From Hymenoscyphus infarciens (Eukaryota; Ascomycota; Leotiomycetes; Helotiales; Helotiaceae): a stretch of DNA of 64,000 nucleotides. The notes beneath the pieces were generated by a model, which saw only the letters and a program-made list of their open reading frames with translations, did not search any database and was not told the DNA's origin. Positions within the stretch are counted from its first letter, which is position 1. Each line of letters begins with the position of its first letter. Shown here piece after piece: positions 45,564 through 57,089 of the stretch. A program made the translations under genes and the position numbers. The stretch covers positions 1 through 64,000 of the forward strand of contig LLCB01000280.1 in the NCBI GenBank assembly GCA_001414345.1, in the 5' to 3' direction.

Positions 45564-48500
45564 ATGTTCCAGGTAACCACCATTTCTATTCAACTCGCAC
45601 GCAGCCTTGCCCTCGAATAGTCTTAGAGCTGACCTGTCCACAGCGACTCAAAGGGGCCATAGATTCCCGAATAGCAGAGGAACAAGCACGCCAGAAGTCT
45701 ACCACAGGCTCAGGCTCAGGCTCGGGCTCAGATCCCGCATTATCGCGATCCAATTCCACCAGTTCCCCAGCTCGACGTTCCTCCTCCCGAAACGAATCCC
45801 CTTCCACAAAGCCACGGAGACAAAAGCCAAAAGAAGGTGATGCTTCACCCGCTCGAGGTCCAGACCCTTCCGAATTCGAGGGTGCTTTTGTGATAGAAGA
45901 GGACGAGACAGGGGAATCTCCAAGTGCGGGACAAGCAGCTTCGGAAAAGAGCGATACAATGGCAGAAACGAACAAGGCCTCGGAGGCCAAAAGTCCTGTA
46001 GATGGCGCAAAGAAGCCGGAGAAGGTTGCGGATACCCCAATGAAGTTATCTGATCTACCTGCGGATGTGCGTACGAAGTTACAGAGATTTGAAAACTTGC
46101 AGGCAAAATATAAAGGTAGGACGATGCTGGGCGTTGGTTGTATGACTTTAATTGACACATTCTAGATCTTTTGCGCTCTTACAGGGTTGCACATGCGAAA
46201 GCTATCTCAATTGAACCATTCGAGCGAGCCCTCAAGGAACATACACCCTTGGAGACTATTGCCAATCCCGATGCGCTCGTTGAATACCTTGGCCAGCTGA
46301 ATTTGAAGGGGGACATGGTCATGGATGAATTCAAACGTGTATCTGCCGATCGCGACAACTACAAGAAAAAGTTTGAGGAGTCCGAAAAGGAAAATGTAAC
46401 AGTGCGGGAGCAGTTGGAAACTCTGAAATCATCACAAGCCGAGGAAAGTACCACTGTCTCGACTATACAGACAGATGCTGGGAGTATCGATACACCTACG
46501 GCCTCGGTCAAATCGCCCGTTTCTTCTGTAATGAATTTATTCTCCCCCAAGGAAAAACCACAAGCGATAGACAACAAAGACGTTAGCGAAGAGTTCTTTT
46601 CATATGATGACGAAATACCCAAACTTCAAGCAGAAGTCAAGGAGAAAACTGCCGAAGTTGAAAGCTTAAAGTCAAAGGTCAACACTTTGGAGACGGATCT
46701 CGCAGTCGCTCGAGAATCAAGCTCTGGCTTGGTTGAGGACCTGGAAAAGGCAACCCGAGAGCTCAATGAATCAAAAGAAGCTGTGACCGCTGGCCAGGAT
46801 CGATTGGAACAAATCCAGAAGCAGACAGAGGAGATTACCACGTTGAAACAGAAACTGGAAACCTCCGAAAAGAGTCTTGCGGATCTTGAAGCCAACCTTG
46901 AGAGTACCAAGAAAGAATCAAGTGCGAGAATATCATCTTTGGAAACTAATATCGCAAAGGAAAAGGAGATATTCAAGCGAGTATTGGAATCGGAAAAGAG
47001 CTCTCGCAAAGAGCATGAAGCTAGCAGTCAGAGGTTGGATGCTCAGATCAAGGAATTGGAAGCTTCCCGTGCCAGTGACGTTAAGAGAATTCAAGAACTT
47101 ACTGAATCCAACAAGACTTTGACGGAACAACTTAAAGAGGATACGGGAAGTCATGTTGATGAGAATGAAGCCAAGGCTCCAGCAGCAGGTACGCTAGCCG
47201 TACCACCGACAACAACTGGGGGTGGCAAGAAGAAGAATAAAAAGAAGAAGAAGGGAGGAGCTGCAGCTGTGGCTGCCAAAGAAGGGACTGCGGAGAAGGA
47301 AACAGAACAAGCATCAGCACCACCTTCGCCAATGGCTACTGATACACAAGCTGAGATCTCAAGACTCAAGGAGGAAGTAGCCGATCGAGATTCTCAAATC
47401 TCGAAACTTCAAACCCAGCGCAAGACGGAAGCAGATCTCCGGGAAGAACTCGATCACGTCCGGGAAGAACTCACCAATTATGGTCAGGAACACGTGGAAG
47501 CCATGGAAAAGATCAAAGAGCTCGAGGGAGAAAAGAGGGAGCTCCAGAGTAGAATTACGACGTTGGAGAGGGAGATTGATGCTCACAAGTCGCAGTCCAA
47601 GGAGAGCCAGAAGATAGAAGTCAACTTTAAATCGCTAACAGCCGAGTACGAAGATCTAAAAACGAAATCAGCAGCCTTACAGACAGATCTTGGAGCAGCA
47701 CACCAACTCGCCACATCACGATACAGAGACCTAACCGACCTCCGAGAGGTCCTCCAAAAAGCCCAACCAGAACTCAAGACTCTCCGGACCGAAAACGCAA
47801 CCCTGAAAACCACCAAAGAAGAACTCGCCACCCGCACCTCGGAACTGAGAAGATTAGAAGCAAGAGAAAAAGACCTCCGCTCCGATGTAGGAAGTTTCAA
47901 GAAACAAGCTGCGGATCGAGAAGGCGAGATTAGGACTTTGAATGAGAAAGTCACACAGGAAACGAATGGGCGTCTGAGAGCTGAGGAGCAAGCCCGTATT
48001 GCGCAGCGGGATATGAGGAGGAGCGAGGCGGAGAAGATACAACTTGCTGCTTCGGGGGAGAAAGCTTCTGCTGAACTCGCGAAGGTGCAGGAAGAAGCTG
48101 CGAAGTTACGGATTGAAGTCCGGGATTTGGAAGAGGAGGTTTCGAAACTTAGTTCTGAATCTAAATCTCTCAAGGAGGAGGTGGAACTTAGGGGGAGTCA
48201 GTATAATAATGCGCAAGGGCTATTGGGTAGTATGCGCGATCAATCCGCCGAGATGGCTATGCAGTTAAAGGAGGCCAAGGATCAATCCGAGTCTTTGGAA
48301 GAAGAACTCGCTGAAGTCCAACGTCTACTCAGCGAACGCACACGAGAGGGCGAGACGATGCGCAGGTTACTGGCTGATGTCGATGATCGCGCAGATGCAA
48401 AGGTCCGAGAAATGCGAGAACGCATGGAAGCAGCTATCGAGGAGCGCGATCGCGCGGAGGATGAAGCTAGTACTAATGGACGCAAAAAAGCTCGGGAAGT

Positions 48501-49115
48501 GGAGGAGTTGAAAAGCAAGATCCGAGATTTTGAACGAGATATCAAGCGCGCGGTTGATGATCGGGATGAGCTTGCGCAAGCGCAGAAAGAGTGGAAACGG
48601 AAAAGGGATGACCTCGAATCTGCGTCCGAACGAGCTACGCAAGAAGTCCAGGAAACGCGCTCCGCGATGGGCGAGCTTAGGAATGCCCTCGATGGTTCGG
48701 AGAAGCAGGTTCGGGATGCGGAAAAACAACGTTCTGACCTGAGACGTCTACTGGACGAAGCGAATCTGAAATTCGAGAAGCTGCAGAAGGAGCACAAGGT
48801 TTTACAAGCTAAGCAATTGAAGGTGAACGACTCCTCAAGATCCTCGATTGATAGCGGGAGAGCGGGGAGTCCGGCGGCCAATGGTTCGGCGGGTGGCATG
48901 GATTATGTCTACCTGAAGACCATCTTGCTACAGTTCTTGGAGCAGAAGGACAAAAAGCGACAGGGGGATTTGGTTAAGACTGTTTTGGGGCAGTTGTTAC
49001 ATTTTGATAGGTAAGTTCTGGCCGCGAACTCGGAGTGAAGATTGTTGGTTTGGCTAATGTTTTTGTGATTTGTAGGAAGGATCAGGATAAATGGTTGGCT
49101 GCTATTGCGAAGTGA
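45564..49115 (+). CDS. IMH1: GRIP-domain golgin (IMH1 type)
   Basis: Four exons (45564-45572, 45644-46115, 46166-49010, 49076-49115) give 1121 residues in one frame. The first exon is only 9 nt (MFQ) and joins RLKGAIDSRIAEEQARQ, the usual start of fungal golgins of this type. A Ser/Pro-rich region follows, then about 800 residues of heptad-rich coiled coil with a lysine-rich interruption (KKKNKKKKKGGAAA) near residue 515. The C terminus is a GRIP domain: YVYLKTILLQFLEQKDKKRQ, then VLGQLLHF and, across the last intron, DKWLAAIAK. The aromatic and leucine residues of this domain bind Arl1-GTP on the trans-Golgi. The protein tethers vesicles arriving from endosomes. Confidence 0.9.
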
Positions 49116-50549
49116 TCGGGCTGATCGGTACGTAGATGGTGTAGCTCTTGTATTCATAAGTCGCTTTTTTTGCTTGTAGGCGATAGTTTTTGCGTGAGCA
49201 TGGGCGGGGTTCGAAGGGGGGAGAGTATGGTCATGAGTATGATGAAGTCGTCACTTTTTTTTGTATACTACGTTTTGGGAAGATGACCCGAGAGAGAGTG
49301 TGTGTGTCCAAATAGTATACTTACACCCTGGTTTTCTTTCCATGTTCTTTTCTGTTTGTTTGGTGCATACGACCTGGTGTACCGACCGGCCGCAAGCTAT
49401 CCTTGGTGTTTTCGTTGTTACCCTGCCCTAAACGAATAATTAACTAGGTACCCATGCCTTGACTTTTTGTAAGAGTCTTTTTGAGGAGACGTCAGACCTA
49501 TTTTTAACCAAGCCTTTGTAACAGCAACCTACCTTCAAAAACGCCAATTCTTCTTACTTCTATTCCTGGAGAATTCAAACTCATAGCTGTCATTCAAAAC
49601 AGGCAGGTCTCAGAAATGGGTATCCTCCACCGGTAAGCCTTAGGCGGTGAGTTAAAATTCAGTTTGAATCTAGTACTAGTCTACAGTACACGCATACATT
49701 TTTGACATCTTCCGGTAACTCTAGATACTTATTACTTATTGATATATAGGCTACAACCTTTCGGGTACGATTAACGACTTAGTATAGCTTATGCACAACA
49801 CCGACGCTCACCCTTATGAATTAGTACAGTCGCTAACAAAATACTACGGGTTAATAAGCTGTGTATACTAAAGTTGGACTTCGCCAAGGCAGTGTATAAC
49901 TTACTCTTATTATAACTCTTATAAACTAAAAGAAGGTATATAATTATAATCTATATTATTAAAAAGTATAATATCAAACAATAAATCTAAAAATGTATTA
50001 TATAAGGAAATAACCGCCTTACAAAGTTATAACTGTACACTTGGTAGAAGGCAATAAGCGAAACCTGTCGTAGCCTGGTTCTACTATCTTCATGCTTCGA
50101 CCATTTAAAAAACGTGGCCTAAATAATCGTACCCAGCCTTTTGATACATGTCATCCCTAAAGAAGGGGCGTAATCGCTAAACCTCGCCTAAACGGACAGG
50201 GCCCGTACGATTCAACCAATCGCCGCATCGATTTCTCAGCGAAACGATTGCTTGCTAAGATACAACGCCACTCGTGCCAAAGCAAGACGTTTGTGTAGGT
50301 AAACTCGAAGAAAGTTGTAAGAGTTTCAAAGAAATATCGGCGATTGACATTAAACTAATGATTTTAGGGTCCATTTTCGGAGTTTATGTGTCTCAATGGA
50401 GTTAATCCCCGTCCTTAAACCCGGAGCTGCGGTTTGGGCTACAAGATATATAAACATGTAGGTATGTACCATATTTTGAGCATATCAAGCTGCATTTTGA
50501 GACTCTTTATTACTTGCATACTTTTTTCTCTGGGCTTTTATCTCACATT
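49116..50549. other. Intergenic region, partly AT-rich
   Basis: About 1.4 kb between the golgin and the SDR gene. 49116-49450 is probably 3' UTR. 49700-50040 is AT-rich and repeat-like. The promoter of the SDR gene must lie in 50300-50549. No gene seen. Confidence 0.4.
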
Positions 50550-51468
50550 ATGGCTTCATATCTTATCACGGGCTGCGGTCGTGGCCTTGGTCTTACTCTC
50601 GTCAAACAACTAGCTTCTCGTCCTCCTTCTGAAGTTGGTACAATTTTCGCGACTTCTCGCAGCAGTTCTGCAGCACTCACGGAGCTTATTGAGAAGAATC
50701 CTGGAAGAATTGTCAACGTTCCACTCGAGGCCAAGAGCGAGGACAGCATCAAAAACGCTGTGAAAGTGGTAGGAGAGAAGTTGGGTGATAAAGGATTGGA
50801 TGTTCTTATTAATAATGCAGCCATCGCGAACTTTACCCCTCAGGGAATTGCTAAAATGTATGCTTCCTACCTAAATTATGCATTGACGCTTTCTAACGGA
50901 CTTTTGCTAGGGATGATCTTGACGAGCATTTGATTGTCAATGTTGTTGGTGTTCATTTGGTTACGAGGGCTTTCCTCCCTTTACTTCAAAGGGGGAACCT
51001 TAAGAAGATTGTCAATATGTTAGTATCATCCTATCAAACTGTTTCGACATGGTTCACTGACTTGGTGAAAAATGATAGAACTTCAACAGTCGGCTCCATC
51101 ACCCATGCTCACCGGATCCAACTTCTCCCCACCCCGGGTTACAAAATCTCCAAGAGCGCCCTCAACTCTTTGACTATGCAATATTCGCTCGCATACGAAA
51201 AGGAAGGCTTCACTATTTTCTGTATCAGCCCAGGAGTAAGTGCCCTGCTAATTCTTATTTCAAAACCATACTTTGTATTTCAAACTAACGATTAACCAAG
51301 TGGCTCCGAACCGATCTTGGTGGTGCCCAAGCAGATCTTGATGTTGAAGTGGGCGCGAAAGCTGCTTTGGAAAAGATTCTTGCTGCGGGGAAGGAAGCGA
51401 ATGGGAGGTTTCTTGATATTTTTGTGGAGGGGTATCCTCATTACTCGGGCAAGGACTGTGCGTGGTGA
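50550..51468 (+). CDS. Short-chain dehydrogenase/reductase (C-factor / sniffer-like)
   Basis: Four exons (50550-50857, 50911-51018, 51079-51235, 51301-51468) give 246 residues. The start MASYLITGCGRGLGL contains the cofactor motif TGXXXGXG (TGCGRGLG). NNAAI corresponds to the NNAG motif. Exon 2/3 splicing restores VNITSTVGSIT, with the catalytic Ser, and YKISKSALN supplies the active-site YXXXK. It is therefore a classical SDR of the small, C-factor-like group, expected to use NADP(H), which suits an Arg in the glycine loop. It is cytosolic, with no signal or membrane segment. Substrate unknown. It stands alone, not in a cluster. Confidence 0.88.
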
Positions 51469-52049
51469 GCTTTCTTCACTGAGATCATATGGAATCTTTT
51501 CATTCTAGTTTGTTTTCATGGTTATGGGTCTACTTTTGTGTCGTAGTTATAAAACTACCTCAATTAGTCAAATCACACTGAGCCAAAAAAAATAAAAATT
51601 TTGATATCGAGCATCGCTCTACTGTAGAATCTCTTGTCCTTGTTGGCTTCCCTGTTGTCACTTGCACATTGTGAATGGGCCATCAAGGGAGTTTTTTGAT
51701 TCCTTCCAGACGATGAGCGCGAGGATCGTGCTAACAATGCTATTGTCTTTACGTTTTCTTTTAATATAATTCATGAGAACGGGTTTTCCAAGTTGCTCTT
51801 TGTTTATGCTACAAAGGGGACCCTTTACGGCCCTTTATGTAAATAAAGAGCGCATCTTACCCTGTTTTTCACTGGCAGATATTTAGGCTTTGTCCCAATT
51901 TCTAAACAACAATTTTGTGTAGTCTACATAGACAAGGGTACTTCGGTACTTGCTCTTCAGTTCACCAATTTTCCTGTCATATATATACAGCACTACACTT
52001 TCCTACTGTTTGTAGTTTTTCTTTCAATCAGTAAACCAAAACAACCAAA
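51469..52049. promoter_or_regulatory. Intergenic region with TATA-like promoter of the next gene
   Basis: The last 150 bp contain a TATATATA run at about 51980, about 70 bp before the start codon at 52050, preceded by pyrimidine-rich DNA. Otherwise nothing recognised. Confidence 0.35.
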
Positions 52050-52970
52050 ATGTCTTCCCATTGCGACGACACTCCGGCTCTTTATACCGTTGAGGATGAA
52101 GAGCCTGAAACCATTCAAGTTGACCCAAGAGAATTCAATGGGAAGACATCAGTGACCAAGGAGGAAATGGTCGAGTTCTTTTGCAAGAATGGTCTTTCTC
52201 GCGAGAAGGTTCGTACAGAGGTAGACAAGGAGTTTGAAGCTCGTGCACCTCGATACAACGGTAAGGGCGAAAAACTCCCTTCGGAATTTGAGGCGCGCCA
52301 GGCTGAAAGTGCTAGAACTAAGTACTATTCCGAGGGTTACAGCAGTTCTGGTTACTACGGGGCAAGTTCTCCTCCTCGAGGTGGGTACACTTCTGATGGT
52401 TACTCTAACCGTGCATCGGCAGGCTCCTCTTCGGGTGGTTATCCATCCAGCTATTCTTCAAGTCGTTCCCCATCACCACCCCGATCTCATTACAAAAAAC
52501 CTGCTTACGGGGAATACGTTTATCCCGAAAGTTCGGGACTTCCAAGAGGTTATTCACATGGAAGAAGCTCATCGCCTCCTCCTCCTCCACCACCCCGCGC
52601 ACCCTCACCACCACCTGCTGCTGACTATCGTCGCGAGGAATTTCACAGCAGACGAGGCGAGCGTAGACCATCTTATGGTGAGCCGGTTTCCCCGCCTCCT
52701 CGCTCTCACACTCACTACGAGTCTAGTCATTGTTCCAGCAAACGTGACCCCTCATCTCCCCGCCGAGCTCCAACCTCTGGAAGCCGAGGACGCAGACCAA
52801 ACTATGATGATTATGAGCAACCTCATATTCGTGTTCGCCACGTTTCCCCGCGCCCGAGTTCTCGTACTCACCGAAGACGCGATGGAAGCATTCTAGCCGA
52901 AGTTGAAGAGGAGCCTCGTAGATCCTCAGGCTTCTCCACTGGACATAGTCGCCCAAGAGGCTACCTATGA
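52050..52970 (+). CDS. Low-complexity Ser/Pro/Tyr/Arg-rich protein, unknown
   Basis: Single exon, 306 residues. The first 90 residues are ordinary, with acidic and helical character (TKEEMVEFFCKNGLSREK). The remainder is low-complexity: Tyr/Ser/Gly repeats (SSSGYYG), a Pro run near residue 175, and Arg-Ser stretches (SSPRRAP). The composition recalls phase-separating or RNA-binding-associated proteins, but no domain is visible. A second open stretch in another frame continues to about 53097 with similar arginine-rich character (ending QGSSSRRR). The true C terminus might therefore be longer if there is a splice or a frameshift near 52920; the only intron I can place there would be 31 nt, which is too short. 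Confidence 0.65.
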   Translation: MSSHCDDTPALYTVEDEEPETIQVDPREFNGKTSVTKEEMVEFFCKNGLSREKVRTEVDKEFEARAPRYNGKGEKLPSEFEARQAESARTKYYSEGYSSSGYYGASSPPRGGYTSDGYSNRASAGSSSGGYPSSYSSSRSPSPPRSHYKKPAYGEYVYPESSGLPRGYSHGRSSSPPPPPPPRAPSPPPAADYRREEFHSRRGERRPSYGEPVSPPPRSHTHYESSHCSSKRDPSSPRRAPTSGSRGRRPNYDDYEQPHIRVRHVSPRPSSRTHRRRDGSILAEVEEEPRRSSGFSTGHSRPRGYL

Positions 52971-54284
52971 TGGAATTTACGAAGGAGAGGAGGAGAATGA
53001 GTACTTGATGGCCAGGGTGAACATTAGTCGACGCACTGCTGAAAACCATGTTGATCGAAACCCAAGGGACCAAGGGAGCTCAAGTCGACGTCGTTAAAAT
53101 ATTTTCCTAGGTAAGCTTGAAAAGGTAAAAGCTTCCCGGGCGGCTTTTTCTTGTGTGCATGTTCTTAGACAAACCAGGTGTTTGTCACATACATTCAGAT
53201 ATAAACTCATTCAAATAAATATAGCTTGTTCATCTTAAAAACCAAGCTTCAAAACGTGAAAAACAAGTGACATTTCTAAGCAAGCGAGTTGGGCATTGCT
53301 CCTAGGAGGGCCTACCTATGCAACTGACGCAGTTTGTATTAAACGGGTTGTTCGAAAGGACTTGAAATAATTAGAAACTTAATACTCCAGGTCGGAGTCC
53401 AGGAGATTAGAAAACTTGTAATAGTCCCAGAAACACTAGTAATGAGAAATGCCTGGTGCACCCGTGTAGGAGGAAGAGAGCCCAGAAATCTTACATGCAA
53501 ACGAACAATTCAATCAGAAAGAAAGCTGTGTTAACCTGCGCGAAGCAGAATTCCCAGTCCTAGAATACGCCGTAGGAGGCGACGAAATAAGCGAAACCCT
53601 AAAAAGGGTGATAGTTTCTAGGGATTTTTTAAAGTTTTCGGGGTGGGGAATAGCAGGAATCAATAGCAGCCCGGCTTCAATAATCGCATTTCGTCTGTTA
53701 CTTGTTAAGCACGAAGCCCATGATGTTTTGGAATCAAGATATACCCTTTTGTCTCTTCGGTCCTTTGTCCCTCGGACTCACACGCCGCGACGCGGACTTT
53801 TGCTCGACTACACAAGAGATATCTTGCAATTCGATATTACACGATGTCGTGCTTATAAGAAAGATTGCCAGGGCAGCTTTGATTGTTTCTCGAATTTGCC
53901 ACTTCGGATCCTGAATTCTCGTTGGAGGGGACGTTTTCGTTGTTGACGGGCGAACTGTTGACGGGCGAACTGTTGACGGGCGAACATCCCATGTTTCCTG
54001 CTGAGGATGATGACACGAGGGCAACTTTGCTTTTGAAGTGTATCGAAAAGATCAACTACATTAAGCCTCGACTACCTGTTTAATGGGAATTTGGACGGAA
54101 TATTGGCATGCATGATACTATGTAATTCTTTTTATGGATATACTTTTATGAATGTACAGTTGTTCTTTTGACAGGCAATTTATTTTATTTTGTTAAATGG
54201 GGTTGGGGTCTGAAGTCTCGAGGAGCACTGCTGCCTCCAGTATCGAGCGGGGGAACTCACATTCTGAAGTCAATCATAGACGAC
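52971..54284. other. Intergenic region with a 15-bp tandem repeat
   Basis: No confident gene. A small open frame at 53883-54083 (plus) contains the tandem repeat as LLTGE units. I do not call it a gene because no start context or upstream exon is convincing. Confidence 0.4.
53941..53985. repeat. 15-bp tandem repeat, three perfect copies
   Basis: TGTTGACGGGCGAAC occurs three times in a row without a mismatch. Being a multiple of three, it would keep any reading frame through it open. Confidence 0.9.
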
Positions 54285-55346
54285 TTATAAAGGGCGTGCT
54301 GCTGCTAAGAAACCAGGGTTGTTCGTAACAGCATCCCATCCTCCAGCCTCTGTGATTCTTCGGGACTCTCGTTCAACTGATCTATTGAAGCGCTCTCTCG
54401 TCAGGTGCCCGAAAGATTTCCAGTAGTGGTCAAACTGAGCCTTGGGAGTTCCATCTGGTTCCTTTTTTGGTTCCCATGGCTTTGCGAAAGGATCCAGATC
54501 CATCGGCTCAGGTTCGGTTGGTTCTGAAGGACTAGAGGAAGTGGAAGTTTGACGTGGAGGTTGTGGAGCCGGCTTCGAAGGATCTGCGGGGGTAAAACCA
54601 GTCCCTTTTTGGGCTCCAGCAAAGCCGGCGACTTGAGGACGGGGTGCTTGTTGAGTTGGCTTCGAAGGACCTGCGGGAGTAAATCCACGACGGGGTGCTT
54701 GTGGAGTTGGCGTCGAAGGACCAGCGGCGTCGAAAGTATTGACCCGAGGACGCGATGCTTGGGGGCGTGGAGGTTGCGGTGCTGGTCTTACACCTCCACT
54801 TGAAGCTGGACCGAAACTCCCACCATAGCCACTGGCCATTAATGGGGGAAATGCAGCCCCGGGGTTTCCAGTACTTCTAGGTTGTGGCCGAACGCCCCCT
54901 ATAGTGTTCCCATTGCCCCCAAACCCAGGAAACGGGGTAAATGCAGACCCAGGGTTTTCGGTGCTTCTTCTGGGTAGCGGTGGAACGCCCCCCATATTGG
55001 TGTTCCCTTGACCCTCAAATCCGGGAAAGGAGGGAAATTCGGGAAATGCTGGAAATCCAGGGGGTGGGGCTGGGGGAAATCCTCCCATAGTACTATGAGT
55101 ACTGTGAGTGCTATGGGTACTTCCAGTGTCATCATACCCAGACAATGAACCAGGGTCTAAACCAAGGAAAGAAGCCATGTCGAAACCGGGTGAATCATGG
55201 TGGTGTACGTGGTGGTGAGAAGAACCTCCGCGATTACTAGATCGCTGGTTATTCCCCCCTCTTTGGCTACCTCTACTTCCAGACATGTCTGCTATAAGGC
55301 TTTCAAATGTCTTCGAGTAGAAAGTGATTTGTTTTTTGATGGGCAT
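54285..55346 (-). CDS. Low-complexity Pro/Gly-rich protein, unknown
   Basis: Single exon on the minus strand. The longest frame is 353 residues; the Met at 55286 (MSGSRGSQRGG) is a likely true start, giving 333 residues. There is an N-terminal RGG-like and His-rich patch (SSHHHVHHHD), then an STHSTHSTH repeat. Repeated Pro/Phe/Gly blocks follow (FPAFPEFPSFPGF; AAGPSTPTPQAPR and variants with KPTQQAPRP). A compact C-terminal segment with ordinary composition (about 60 residues, KAQFDHYWKSFGHLTRERF to GWDAVTNNPGFL) may be a small folded domain. Unknown family. The internal repeats suggest recent expansion. Confidence 0.65.
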   Translation of the reverse strand: MPIKKQITFYSKTFESLIADMSGSRGSQRGGNNQRSSNRGGSSHHHVHHHDSPGFDMASFLGLDPGSLSGYDDTGSTHSTHSTHSTMGGFPPAPPPGFPAFPEFPSFPGFEGQGNTNMGGVPPLPRRSTENPGSAFTPFPGFGGNGNTIGGVRPQPRSTGNPGAAFPPLMASGYGGSFGPASSGGVRPAPQPPRPQASRPRVNTFDAAGPSTPTPQAPRRGFTPAGPSKPTQQAPRPQVAGFAGAQKGTGFTPADPSKPAPQPPRQTSTSSSPSEPTEPEPMDLDPFAKPWEPKKEPDGTPKAQFDHYWKSFGHLTRERFNRSVERESRRITEAGGWDAVTNNPGFLAAARPL

Positions 55347-56444
55347 TTTCAGAGTGATTCCAAGGGACCCATATACTAGTGAAATGTTTTTGTTTCAGAC
55401 AATAGACACTCTTAAATAAAGGAAGAAACAATAGCATTCATTTCTACAGCTTCTTTGTTTGAACTAAACAGTGTCTTTGTGCTAGGGTGGTACTTGGGAA
55501 ATGCTTGTTCTTGGCTCAAACTTTTGATAGCCATGGAAGTTTTCGCAATGTTGCTATTGTTGCTAATGTATTTTACTGTACACCTAAACATACTTTCGCT
55601 ACCTAGGTGAGTAGGTTCTTGATTTTATTCAATGAGCGGAATTTTTGTTTGCGCTGCACAAAAGACTCAAAGTGAAATAGGCATAACTTCTTTATCGAAA
55701 GACCCATGGCTCTTGGGAGTTTTCTATTTTACAAATCTACGTTTAGTAGTAACTTAAAGATCATGGTATTGGTGTCTAATACAAGCTCGGGTGCCTCGAG
55801 CTCGTCTCATACGTAGCTGGTGTAAGCAGTGTGACGTACCGCTTTGTGTGAGGGAGTTTCTATGCTGGAAAGAATTCCATGATATTGAAGTTATAGATGA
55901 TATTGCGGTGTGCGAGACATTAAGCGAGACGGGAATTAGGTGGTGGAATGTGAAGTGTAAATAGGAAGTGTAAATAGGAAGTGTAAAGAGGTTCCAACCT
56001 TCTCGTGTTTTGGTACCCCTTAACTGGTTTCGCAGCTCCGTAGTTCGAAGCTACCTCGATCTTGCATGGGTAGTCGGAAGGATATGGTGGTATTCAAGGT
56101 TCAAGTCTATATATAGCTGATCTTGAATTAGTTCAATGGAAATTAATTATCTTTACGGGGACGGGGGTTTCTCAAGATTTGAAAGCAACAAAGAAACTCA
56201 CAAGAGCTTGCAGGAAGTATGAATAATGAAATTGCAGAATAAGTAAGCTGCATTTTGGTTTTGTGTGCTATGTATATTAGATCTTAACCGACTAGAATGA
56301 TATTTTTCTCAAACAAGTGGCATCCTAGTCAATTGCTGTCTTCAATTTAGTGATGCTTTACGTGTCAAAGGAGTGAACATGTGGTTCTTGACGACTCTGT
56401 TCTGTGAGCTTACTATTTTTCATAGCATTGGCTAGCGTAGAAAT
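55347..56444. other. Intergenic region with a 13-bp tandem repeat
   Basis: No gene seen in 1.1 kb. A tandem repeat lies at 55952-55990. Confidence 0.45.
55952..55990. repeat. 13-bp tandem repeat, three copies
   Basis: GAAGTGTAAATAG occurs twice exactly, and a third time with one substitution. Confidence 0.85.
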
Positions 56445-57089
56445 TTAGTAACGTCGTGGTGGAAAATACTCCTCTGTTCCATCAGGTTCTTCTACGGTGT
56501 ATCCTGGTCGACTCTCTGAAGCCCCTGAACCACCCCGGCTTTCAAACCGCATCCCACTGAGGTTAACGCGGGGTCTACTTGTGCTACCAGCAGTGGATAC
56601 ACCGGTGAATCCCGAGAATGATCCGGTATTGCTTCCAGTAGACGCTCTCCCAATTCCCGAAAATGAATCCGCAAATGAAGAGTTAGTAGAAGCTCTACTA
56701 GAAAATCCAGAACCACGCCCAAAGTTCCCCGGAAAGGAGCTAGGGTCGTGGTTTGACGTTGATTGAGTTCTCGTCGTACTTCCAGTGCTGTTATACCCTG
56801 AATATCCAGAGTATCCAGAATACGCAGAACCGTCGTTAAAAGCAGAGGAAGAGTAGCGTTGTGAAGTTTCATACTGAGGTGTTTGACCGCTTGCGCGAGC
56901 ACCAAAACCAGCGAAACTCCTAGCAAAAGCACTATCGCCCCGAAAACCTCCAGAATATCCACTAGCTGGGTTCTGGGTACCATTGTACCAACCGTATGCT
57001 TGGGACCCGGCACTTGCCCGTCCTTCCGCTCCCTGGTAAGGTACCCCTCCCCCGTAAGAATAACCGTAAGGGTGACCTGGGTACGACAT
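56445..57089 (-). CDS. Gly/Ser/Tyr-rich low-complexity protein, unknown
   Basis: Single exon on the minus strand, 214 residues, starting MSYPGHPYGYSYGGG. Composition is dominated by Gly, Ser, Tyr, Ala, Thr and Phe with short repeats (YSGYSGYSGYN; FSGF). The acidic C-terminal segment (PGYTVEEPDGTEEYFPPRRY) is the least repetitive part. No signal peptide or domain. It resembles prion-like or phase-separating sequences in composition only. It lies near two other low-complexity genes, at 52-55 kb. Confidence 0.65.
   Translation of the reverse strand: MSYPGHPYGYSYGGGVPYQGAEGRASAGSQAYGWYNGTQNPASGYSGGFRGDSAFARSFAGFGARASGQTPQYETSQRYSSSAFNDGSAYSGYSGYSGYNSTGSTTRTQSTSNHDPSSFPGNFGRGSGFSSRASTNSSFADSFSGIGRASTGSNTGSFSGFTGVSTAGSTSRPRVNLSGMRFESRGGSGASESRPGYTVEEPDGTEEYFPPRRY

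Noticed and set aside
47583..48899. Long minus-strand open frames opposite the golgin
   Set aside because: They mirror the codon bias of the coiled-coil coding strand and contain no family signature.
53734..54055. Minus-strand frames across the 15-bp repeat
   Set aside because: The repeat keeps all frames open. No start context, introns or similarity support a gene.
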